Source: Aedes albopictus (taxonomy: Eukaryota; Arthropoda; Insecta; Diptera; Culicidae). From it: 64,000 nt of DNA. Positions within the stretch are counted from its first letter, which is position 1, and every line of letters starts with the position of its first letter. The translations under genes were made by a program, and so were the position numbers. Shown here one piece after another: positions 56,874 to 64,000 of the stretch. The notes beneath the pieces are model-generated. The model did no database searches, was not told the DNA's origin, and saw nothing but the letters and a program-made list of their open reading frames with translations. The stretch lies in assembly GCF_035046485.1 (NCBI RefSeq), contig NC_085136.1:80245734-80309733 (forward strand). The letters run 5' to 3'.

Positions 56874-57746
56874 TGGCATGAGTCTTTTTTTTTTTTTTTT
56901 CCTTCTAAACCATAGGGGGATAAATCTGCTCATCAGACACCCTAACAGGAAGGTTAGGGTAGTGTGGGGATGAGGCCGTCTTCTACAATGCCGGTAGAAG
57001 CCAGGACTACTCTCTCCTCGACCCACTAAAACACATTCCTATGGTCGCCAAACCCTACGTCTCTCCGGAACCACCAAGAAGGTATTGCTTCAGAGAGGGG
57101 CTAGTGCATATCGCACCCTCAAGGTTAGCTGCCGTAGCCTAGCAGCAACGAACATCGATGACTCGCACTGGAGAGTCCATCACGATAGCATGCTGGCGCT
57201 TAGCCAGTTTCCCGAGTGGTCCTCGCCACTCCCTTTGTCCTCGGAAGGCGGGCAGGGTCAACCCCGCCCGCGCCCTACTGCTGAGCGGACATCAAGAACT
57301 GATGCCCACGTGCAACCCGATCTGACCTGCCCGCAAAGGAAGGGTATCACTACCCTTCAGGCCCTATCAGATGCACCCGTAGGTTGCAGACAGCAGGATC
57401 TCACCTACCCCGACCCTTGCCGGGGACCCCTTTCCAACCGCGGGCTCAGATCCAACCCAGTAGACCGACGCCACGACAGCACCGCTACCGGGACTTCCTC
57501 TCCGCGGCCACTTAATCGCTGTAAGGGTCGATCTCGACCGCAGGGCACCGGTATGACCTACGATGCCGACTTCGAACCCCTGGACCACCTCTTGTACTGC
57601 ATCTGGACTAGCCATTCTCCGAGTCCACGCGCCACCTCCTTTGTAGCTCCCAGACGATATGGGTGATAGCCGTTGAAACGGCATTCCAGCTAATCTCATC
57701 CCTACACATTCTCTGGACCAAGTTGTCCGGAGTGTGGCATGAGTCT
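56874..57746 (-). mobile_element. 5'-truncated R1-clade element, second family
   Basis: The element at 56886-57734 lies between TGGCATGAGTCT copies (56874-56885, 57735-57746). It has a T run (its poly(A) tail) at 56885-56900, then a 3' UTR and the ORF2 C-terminus cut at the CGEDTNPDNLVQR-equivalent position. Its UTR matches the plus-strand copy at 28946-29653, not the full-length neighbour. So a different R1 family hit the same site in the same orientation. Confidence 0.85.
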
Positions 57747-58175
57747 AGAAAGGCCTAAGTGCTCTACACACGATTTTAGACGGGTCCCAAATCATTGAAT
57801 CTATCGAACTTTTTCTCACTCTGGTAAGCTAGGGTTCCGAATGCGAGAACGTTGGCATGAGTCTAGAAAAGGCCAGTTCGATTTAGATTCAAGTGTGAAG
57901 GCATTTATTTCTCACTCTGGTACGCCAAGGTTCCGAATGCGAGTAACGTTGGCATCCCAAGCAACACACATGTTATAAGAGAGTTACGGCAGCGCAAGTT
58001 TTGGTTGTATAGAAGTTTATTTTACGTAATTCTAACATTGTGTTGAAATAACGTAAAATAAACTTCTATACAACCAAAACTTGCGCTGTCGTAACTTTTA
58101 TATAACATGTGTGTTACTTGGGATGAGTCTAGAAAGGCCTAAATCCTAACACACACGATTTGGACGTTCGATTTT
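57735..58175 (+). repeat. 97-bp repeat, right locus (R1 target)
   Basis: TGGCATGAGTCTAGAAA occurs at 57735 and 57855, and again split by the MITE at 57956-58122. CTCACTCTGGTA words start at 57814 and 57911. Same family as 49282-49416, diverged by several bases. Confidence 0.8.
57954..58124. mobile_element. 167-bp palindromic MITE inside the R1 target repeat
   Basis: The element at 57956-58122 begins CCCAAGCAACACACATG and ends CATGTGTGTTACTTGGG, with arms of about 70-75 bp that are nearly complementary. AT flanks both ends (57954-57955, 58123-58124). Removing it with one AT restores GGCATGAGTCT exactly as in the other repeat copies, so both ends are certain. Confidence 0.88.
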
Positions 58176-58789
58176 AACTATTCTCCTTCTTGAACCTCCT
58201 ACCCTGAGTGAGTAGTATCGGTGTTCGAAAGTAACGCGTTCCGTCTAGTCTGTTGGTTGGCACGCACGGAATGTAATACCGTATCCCTTCGCAACGGTAC
58301 CGTGAAACGATTGTGGGTTTCGTCATCCTGATCATCGTCGATTCATCATCGCGATAGCTGTGGACAAGAGTGCTGCTGGATTCAGTAAGTATTTGGTCTA
58401 GTCCCACCACAAGAGGAACACCACACCCCGATCGTGCTGCCAATTGGAAGATTGCGCCCCGGTGCCAACGTCAACAATACGTTTGTGCTGAAATACATTA
58501 TTTAAGTGTTGTACCGTGTTATCAGCATAAATACTCGACAGTAAAGCTAGTGTCCATCGAGAAACCCGTTCATTTCGTGTCTACAGTTGCACGGTGATAA
58601 AGATCAGATCGATCACCATCTTTCATCTGCTATACTGTGTTCATCGTGCATTGCATCTGTGCTATACTGCGTTCCATTGCGATACCCATTACTGCTATAC
58701 TGCGTTTCACTGTGAATTGCATCTTGCGATATTGGAGTATCTCCACCGGTGTTCTGTTTTAATTCCAAGTTCGGTGGGAGTGTGAAACC
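58176..58789 (+). other. probable 5' UTR of the following non-LTR element
   Basis: Non-coding. The word GCTATACTGCGTTYCA-like recurs near 58630, 58655 and 58692 (CTGCTATACTGTG, GCTATACTGCGTTCC, GCTATACTGCGTTTC), about 30-40 bases apart, just ahead of the ORF1 start at 58790. No other gene. Confidence 0.4.
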
Positions 58790-59820
58790 ATGGAAAAACC
58801 ACAATGTGACGAATGCAAACTGGAGATTAACGATCTTGAGCCTATTCGTTGTGGTTTCTGTGAGACTTCGTTCCACTAATAGAAATACACTAGAACGCCA
58901 ATGGCGCTGTACTCAGTTTGCCTATTTAATCATTTTAATAACTTAAGTTGTAATAAATTATTATGTGTAAGTGCCCATCTTGTAGAGGACCTTTTGTTTT
59001 GGTAGACAAAATTTATTTGACACTTATAGTACCGCTACTGACGCTTCAAGGGCGAGGCAAACTAGATGTTAGTCACACGAACAGTCGCGACATTGGATTT
59101 CTGTGGCTGGTTATTCTAATGTTCCACTTCAACCAACTGTGCAGTGGATTAAACGCGCGCACCATGAAAGACGCGTTTCAATCAGAGAAGGCAATGTTTT
59201 TTTGTCCTCCTTGTAGAAATGAACTAAACGGTCGTTCGATTCAAGCCTATCTTGCCGACAGCCGCAACCGCCAACCTGACGCAATGCCACCACTTGCCGA
59301 TGTACCAAAACAAGTGCAAGAGTTGTTCACAGTAGTCGAAAAACTCAGCCAGAAAATTGATAATTTTACCGGTCAGTCAACTCTGCTGTCCCAATCCCTT
59401 GTTGTTTCCTCACCGTCAGCATGGCCAAGACTAGGTGTTGAACGACGTCGAGAGGATCGTAGACCGGATGTACCTGTGCTCGCTGTAAATGGTACGAAGA
59501 CGATCGATCTCAGCGAGATCCAACTCTCTGTGCATTCCATCACGCAAGTCACGATTCCTAACAAGTTTTGGTTGTACATGACGGGTTTGAATCCATTAAT
59601 AACACACAGCGATGTGCAGAAAATAGTTTCGCGTTGCCTGAATATGTCGTATGGTGCCGAGGTTACACGCCTTGTTCCGAAAGGAAAAGACGTGACCACT
59701 TTGACATTTGTGTCCCACAAAATCGGATTAGATCCTGATCTCAAGGAATTAGCTCTGGAGCCATCATCCTGGCCTGTTGGCATTCGTTTAAGGGAGTTCG
59801 TAGACTTCTCAAAAAACTAA
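58790..59820 (+). pseudogene. ORF1 of a non-LTR element with PHD-type zinc finger, split by an insertion
   Basis: The frame starts at 58790 (MEKPQCDECKLEINDLEPIR) and supplies the first two Cys pairs of a C4HC3 (PHD-like) finger. It then meets a stop at 58877-58879. From 59129 the same frame resumes with the remaining His/Cys and CPPCRNELNGR, a coiled-coil-like stretch (VQELFTVVEKLSQKIDNF), and the conserved ORF1 tail with WLYMTGLNPLITHSDVQK and SSWPVGIRLREF. It ends at 59820. The 243-bp insertion at 58878-59120 with GTTCCACT on both sides causes the break. PHD-finger ORF1 proteins occur in CR1/Jockey-group elements of insects, where they bind the element RNA. The clade is inferred. Confidence 0.7.
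58870..59128. mobile_element. 243-bp insertion with 8-bp duplication in ORF1
   Basis: The insertion at 58878-59120 lies between exact copies of GTTCCACT (58870-58877, 59121-59128). An 8-bp duplication suggests a hAT- or P-type MITE. Terminal inverted repeats are weak (AATAGAA at one end, complement of TTCTAAT at the other). It contains a start codon (58963) that makes the downstream ORF1 look like an independent 285-codon gene. Confidence 0.7.
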
Positions 59821-60115
59821 ACCGGACATCAACCACCACTCGACGATCCGTTTATGCATCATCTAGTCCACTGGAACACACTCCATCGACTTCAGCATGT
59901 GACTCACCAGGACGCACGCACCATGGCATTATGGAAGCCCCCGACCCATCCAACTCAGTCGAGCCTTGCGTCAATACAGTTGTCCTGGTCCTGTAGTTGA
60001 GACTGTGGAACGGGGCTTCCACTGTGCAAGTACTCTTGTGTTAGTATCGCTTCGCGCAGTGACCTGTCTTCCGCTCCCAGCACCGAAACGATACATTTCT
60101 TATTCTTCCTCCAGG
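59821..60115 (+). other. junction region, ORF2 front missing
   Basis: Between the ORF1 stop and the polymerase palm block only about 300 bp remain. The endonuclease and reverse-transcriptase fingers, normally about 1.5 kb, are absent. No homologous motif is visible in this piece. Confidence 0.5.
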
Positions 60116-61038
60116 GACCAGACTCTTTTATGCCGATGACGCCCAAAGTATACATCGTTGTTAGTGGATTGGACGTGCAGGTGTTACTAAATACCTTCGA
60201 ATCGTGGTGCTCAAGAAACTGTTTGAGGTTGAGTGTCGAGAAGCGCCATGTTATATCGCTCAGCAGGAAGCGACATCCAATTCGTTTCCCATGTACACTG
60301 TGCGAAGCCACACTAGAACGAATGCAATGTATCCGTGATCTGGGTGTTCTGCTAGACGAAGAGGTTACATTCAACGTGCATTATAACGAAATCGTCTCGA
60401 GAGCAAACATACAGCTTGAGTTTGTTCTTAAGATGAGCCAAGGATTCCGAGACCCACCGTGCTTGAAGTCATTGTACTCTGCTCTGATACGTTCCATTCT
60501 GGAATTTGCTGCTGTGGTATGGTGTCCATTTCACATAAGCTGGATCACTCGAATTGAATCCGTGCAGAAGAAATTCGTGCGGTATGCCCTGAGAAGTCTT
60601 CCCTGGCGTGATCCGGAAAACCTGCCTCCATATACGGAACGCTGTCGTTTATTGGGGATCAATACTCTGGAGGATCGGCGTTATGCGTCGCAAGCCACTT
60701 TTGTTGCAAAATTGCTCAAAGGTGAAATCGATTCACATAACATATTGGCAAACATCGATATCTACGCCCCTGAGCGGCCCCTGCGTAACAGGAGTTTCGT
60801 TAGTCTCGGTAGCTCAAATTCTTTATACGGGCAGCATGATCCGACTAGACACATGACAATGAAATTCAGCCAAGTTTTTCCTATCTTTGACTTCAATATA
60901 CAAACTTCGACGCTGCGTAACCGTTTTAAAGAATATTTTAGACGTCATAAACTTTGTGCTGTTCATGTTTTAAGTATGTTTTTAAGTTTATATTCATTTA
61001 GACAATTTTTATGTCAGATGGATCAAATCAAATATTAA
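60116..61038 (+). pseudogene. C-terminal reverse transcriptase of the same non-LTR element
   Basis: A YADD catalytic word is encoded at about 60126-60137 in one frame. A one-base shift near 60140 moves the reading into the frame that runs to 61038. That frame gives LLNTFESWCSRNCLRLSVEK, the block IRDLGVLLDEEVTFNVHY, and the C-terminal domain with RIESVQKKFVRYALRSLPW and LPPYTERCRLLGI. These are typical of mosquito Jockey/CR1-group polymerases. The 3' end has TAATAAATAAATATTG at about 61036-61050. The shift and the missing front make it inactive. Confidence 0.75.
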
Positions 61039-61084
61039 TAAATAAATATTGACACATGCACGGCAAGTGATGTATGTGTAATGG

Positions 61085-61800
61085 CTAGCGTGGGACACAA
61101 AAAGACATTTTACTCCTGTACACTTTTTGAGTTCCATTTTGGTCCCATATAAACTGTGCAAAATTTTAGCTCGATCGGAGAAACTATATTTTAGCGCCAG
61201 CCATTTTATGTTTTCATACGATTTACTATGGGGAAAATCGCCTTTTCAAGCAAAATTCGCCACATGTTGCCCCTTAACCCTTAAAAATATATCGATGAAT
61301 GATTTTTGTTGGAAATTTTACGAGGAACAAACCCTCTGAAGACCGCAAAGCGATCTAAGGCTTGTGGAAAATGTTATTGACTGAAAACCGAATGGCATGC
61401 CAACGCTGTTTAACATGTAAGGAATAACAATAAACAATAAAATCTCTTCATTTTATCGATCGGGTGAGGCTTAATAACTTTTTCCACGAACGTCGCATCG
61501 GTTTGCGGTCTTCGGAGGTCTGATTCCTCGTGAAGTTTTCTACAGAAATCATTCATCGACTTATTTTTAGGGATCTAGGGGTGACTCCTAGCGATTTTTC
61601 TTTGCAGAAGTAAAATTCCCCCATAGTAAATTGTATGAAAAACTAAGAATGGCGGGCGCTAAAATATAGTTTTTCCGATCGATCTGAAATTTTGCACAGT
61701 TGATATGAGACGAAAGTGGAACTCAAAAAGTATACAAGAGTTAGACTTTTTCCATTTTTTGTATTTTCCCATATAAACCGTGTACCAGGCTAGTAATGAC
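61085..61800. mobile_element. foldback element with about 300-bp arms
   Basis: Left arm 61093-61390 and right arm about 61440-61775 are complementary in order: TTTTTGAGTTCCATTTTGGT faces ACTCAAAAAG, then CTATATTTTAGCGCC and complement, GATTTACTATGGGG and complement, and GAAGACCGCAAAGCGATC and complement. Divergence and small indels are present. A one-armed relative lies at 29786-30130. No protein. No target duplication found. Confidence 0.72.
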
Positions 61801-61894
61801 CTTCATCGAATAAAATGCGTTTGTTGCCAACATGCATAGCTTAGGATAAAGTGTTTGCTCCGGGAGCCGAGTCCGTTTCTGCGTATCCTTCCCG

Positions 61895-62420
61895 GGACAA
61901 ATTTCAGAAAAAAATCCAAGAGGAACTTCTGAACTTTCGATAGGAAAATTCCTGCTAGATTAATAATAAATATCAATGAAGAAATTTTATAAGGCGAAAT
62001 ATCTGGATAAATCTATGGAGGAAGTTTTGGAGAAATGTTTGAGAGAATTAATAAAAATAATCTGATAGGAATTTCAAAAGGAATTCTTGAAGTTAAAAAT
62101 CATAAAAATATTAACAAATAAAAATATGATTGTAATGCTAAGGCTTGGAGAAAACTTTAAAATCCAGAATTTTTGAAGGATCCTCTGGAATATTTTATGT
62201 GCAATTCTATGAAGGTAATTCTGAAAGAAACATTGAAAGATTTTCAAATCTTGGAGTATTTTCCGAAAGACTTATTGGGTAAATTTTCTGAAAACGCCCA
62301 GAAGAATTCCTAAGAAAATCTGTAAGGGATTTGCTATAATAAATCCACGGAAAAAGAAAAAGAAGAATTTCTTAAGCAATCCCTGGACGAAATTCTGAAA
62401 GTACCCGTGGACATTTTTTT
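61895..62420 (+). repeat. degenerate GAATTCCT/GGAAATTC array
   Basis: AGGAATTTCAAAAGGAATTC, AGAAGAATTCCTAAGAAAA and similar phrases. Common background of the window. Confidence 0.45.
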
Positions 62421-62451
62421 AAATCCCTCCATGCTATATTTTCCAAAGGCG

Positions 62452-62580
62452 CAGTCCATAAACTACGTAGACTCAATTTTGGTCATCTCAGACACCCCCC
62501 GCCCTCCCCCACTGTTGACTTTCGTTCATATAAAATTTTAAAAATTTGTATAGAGCGTAGACTTTGGTCAGATCCATACA
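62452..62580 (+). mobile_element. partial poly-C MITE
   Basis: GCAGTCCATAAACTACGTAG, TTTTGGTCATCTCAGAC, a C-rich tract and GAGCGTAGACTTTGGTCAG follow as in 16718-16886. The right end is lost. Confidence 0.65.
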
Positions 62581-62584
62581 AATC

Positions 62585-63055
62585 TCCGGATAAGTGTTGT
62601 AAATCAAAAGAGAAACTATTGCACTTACTAAGGCACTCATTTAGGGTCTACATATTTTTTAAAGAGATACATGACAATGTTTTCAAAAGATATTGTTGCT
62701 CAATCCATGATGGAATTTGTGGCAGTATTCTATTCCGTGGATTTCTTGAGAAAACATCAAATAATTATAGATTTTTAGGGCACTTTTATTACTATACAAA
62801 ATATATGTAAAAATGGAACAAATATTAATAGATTTCCGCCATTAAATTTAGTAAGTCATTAACTTAGAAATTACAACCGAAACTAAACATGGGATGCCAC
62901 CAAAGTTTCTTCAAAAAATTTCTGAATTCTTGCAATAAATAGCACTATGGAAATCCTATTCCTTTATTTGTCCGCGAGAAGTTTTTTTCATAATTTTCAC
63001 TGGATGTTTTTGGGAATTAGTCAGATACTCTAGCGTGCGCAGTGTTTTCTTTTTT
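62585..63055. other. AT-rich spacer, nothing recognised
   Basis: One 63-codon frame without motifs. No repeat noticed. Confidence 0.3.
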
Positions 63056-63059
63056 CTTA

Positions 63060-63212
63060 CTCGTAGCCGTGCGGTTAGCATCACCAAGCGTATAACCATA
63101 CCATGCTATGGGGTTGAGAGTTCGATTCCCGCTCGGAGTGATGAAAGTTTTCGCAAGAAATGTTTCTTCCTACACACCAAAATTTTTGTAATGCTCCCGG
63201 CACAAAAAAAAA
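63060..63212 (+). mobile_element. tRNA-derived SINE, third family
   Basis: A-box-like CGTAGCCGTGCGGTTAGC (63062-63079) and B-box GAGTTCGATTCCCG (63118-63131), then a body ending in an A run near 63204-63212. The anticodon arm cannot be folded cleanly, so a SINE is favoured over a tRNA gene. Confidence 0.65.
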
Positions 63213-63308
63213 TCAGCAAAAGAAATTGCGGAATTTCAGCACAACGTTGCTGACCAACTGTCAACATTGCTGGATGGTTCAGCAAGTTGAAAAACAAGGG
63301 GTGATAAA

Positions 63309-63531
63309 CATATTATTCTTCATTACACCAACAAAGCTAGCCATGAAAATGTTTGACACTTTTCAGGTCATTTTGACAGACCACACACATGCACGAAAAA
63401 GACGGATCATATATTCTACTTTATCGATCTTGTTGCCGTCCGTTTCACGCTCATGTTACATCTGTCAAAATGACCTGTGAATTGTCAGTCATTTTGAGGT
63501 TAGGTTCGTTGGTGTAATAAAGAATATCACG
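63309..63531. mobile_element. inverted-repeat element, TTGGTGTAAT ends
   Basis: TATTCTTCATTACACCAAC near 63310 faces GTTGGTGTAATAAAGAATA near 63509-63528. The arms continue inward with CAGGTCATTTTGACAG (about 63364) and CTGTCAAAATGACCTG (about 63463). About 220 bp, no coding. Confidence 0.65.
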
Positions 63532-63533
63532 CA

Positions 63534-63670
63534 AAAATCGGACATTTTGAACCCCCCTTCACCCCTATGTCACACTTTTTGTATGAGATCTCAAAAATTG
63601 TTGTATGGGTTATCACGATATGCAAAACCCCCTCCCCCCTAAAAGCGTGACGTAATTTGTGCACGGCCCC
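63534..63670. mobile_element. partial copy of the GTGACGTAATTTGTGCACGG MITE family
   Basis: ATCACGCAAAAATCGGACAT to CGTAATTTGTGCACGGCCCC, collinear with 42287-42463 but lacking the left terminal bases. It directly follows the preceding inverted-repeat element. Confidence 0.7.
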
Positions 63671-63746
63671 TAATTGCTGACACTCAGTAATTCGTATAGA
63701 CCACCTCACGGCGAAATTCTATCTCTTTCGCTCCTTTACAGAGTTT

Positions 63747-63803
63747 GAAAACAACAGGACCAGTACCTGTCAAATTTGATAGGTGTTGGTCCTGTTGTTT
63801 TCT
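63747..63803. repeat. short near-perfect hairpin
   Basis: GAAAACAACAGGACCA at 63747 faces TGGTCCTGTTGTTTTC ending 63803, and the inner arms (GTACCTGTCAAA against TTTGATAGGTGT) have a few mismatches. Arms of 28 bp with almost no loop. It could be a tiny foldback element. The loop is too small for a standard miRNA precursor. Confidence 0.7.
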
Positions 63804-63933
63804 AATTTCCCCACAGAGAACAGACATCCAAGTCCAGTTCCAAAACTGTGTAAGGAATTTAACGGTCATTTGAAATCGGCAACACAAGTGGCAATAGCGT
63901 GGCGCTGCAATCGGTTAATTTCCCATACTAAGG

Positions 63934-64000
63934 GGCTGTCCATAAACCACGTGGTCATTTTTTTGGGACTTCTCAACCCCCCCCCCCCCGCGTGGTCATT
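63934..64000. mobile_element. poly-C MITE, cut by the window end
   Basis: GGGGCTGTCCATAAACCACG followed by GTGGTCATTTTTTTGGGACT and a C run, matching the first 60 bases of 25211-25383 almost exactly. Continues beyond the window. Confidence 0.8.

Larger units (their letters stand above)
51543..56885 (-). mobile_element. full-length R1-clade non-LTR retrotransposon
   Basis: The element at 51557-56871 (about 5.3 kb) is flanked by an exact 14-bp duplication CATGGCATGAGTCT (51543-51556 and 56872-56885). From 5' to 3' on the minus strand: a 5' UTR of about 717 bp, ORF1 (475 aa), ORF2 (993 aa) overlapping by ATGA, a 3' UTR of about 170 bp, and a poly(A) tail of about 21. Both frames are open throughout and all expected motifs are present, so the copy may be active. 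The clade is assigned from the APE endonuclease, the FADD palm, the C-terminal CCHC and the three ORF1 zinc knuckles. A 14-bp duplication is also usual for R1. Confidence 0.92.

Noticed and set aside
58963..59820. Independent 285-codon gene
   Set aside because: Its first 55 codons lie in the 243-bp insertion. The true ORF1 starts at 58790 and is interrupted.
63062..63135. Genuine tRNA gene
   Set aside because: Boxes are present, but stems do not fold properly and a SINE-like body with an A run follows.

Overview
The window looks like a stretch of mosquito genome, most likely a culicine of the Aedes type. No host gene can be called with confidence. The reasons are the mix of mobile elements (an intact R1-clade retrotransposon, an RTE-clade fragment of the JAM1 type, tRNA-derived SINEs, BEL/Pao and Ty3-type remnants), the many small inverted-repeat elements, and long AT-rich spacers. 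The species is an inference; no database was searched.

Layout. 1-475: decayed RTE reverse transcriptase. 480-2680: unique AT-rich DNA. 2.7-9 kb: a retroposon with a 24-bp target duplication, a hAT-type MITE, a 1-kb foldback element and a TA-flanked MITE, all set in a degenerate GGAATTCC-like background. 9-11 kb: mostly unique. 11-21 kb: long degenerate GGAATTCC-type arrays, interrupted by SINEs, a poly-C MITE and a 1.3-kb element with perfect 31-bp inverted repeats. 21.1-22.7 kb: decayed BEL/Pao gag and protease. 22.9-25.4 kb: MITEs and a SINE. 25.5-26.2 and 27.6-28.7 kb: unique DNA on either side of a clean 22/23-bp minisatellite. 28.7-31.1 kb: broken R1 copies. 31.6-34.2 kb: an 11-bp satellite of 231 units in unbroken register. 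34-42 kb: unique DNA, a Penelope-like terminal motif, GCCATCTTG repeats and a 2.3-kb long-TIR element. 42.3-44.8 kb: a MITE and the 5' end of a Ty3-like LTR element. 45-49 kb: a duplicated block, an R1 ORF1 fragment and an LTR-like promoter. 49.4-51.4 kb: a 163-bp satellite. 51.4-57.7 kb: three R1 pieces head to tail, one full length with both ORFs open, joined at copies of one short target sequence. 57.7-58.2 kb: the 97-bp repeat that carries this target. 58.8-61.0 kb: an internally deleted non-LTR element whose ORF1 zinc finger is split by a 243-bp insertion. 61-64 kb: foldback elements, a SINE and MITEs.

The only genes likely to make full-length protein are R1 ORF1 and ORF2, on the minus strand and coupled by an ATGA overlap. 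ORF1 would package the RNA; ORF2 would nick the target and reverse transcribe. The very long open frames at 26.1-27.9 and 31.6-34.2 kb come from stop-free satellite units and are not genes. The most unusual signals are the register-perfect 11-bp satellite, the 22/23-bp array that appears to share its core with about 11 kb of degenerate sequence, and the repeated hits of mobile elements on a single 12-bp motif.
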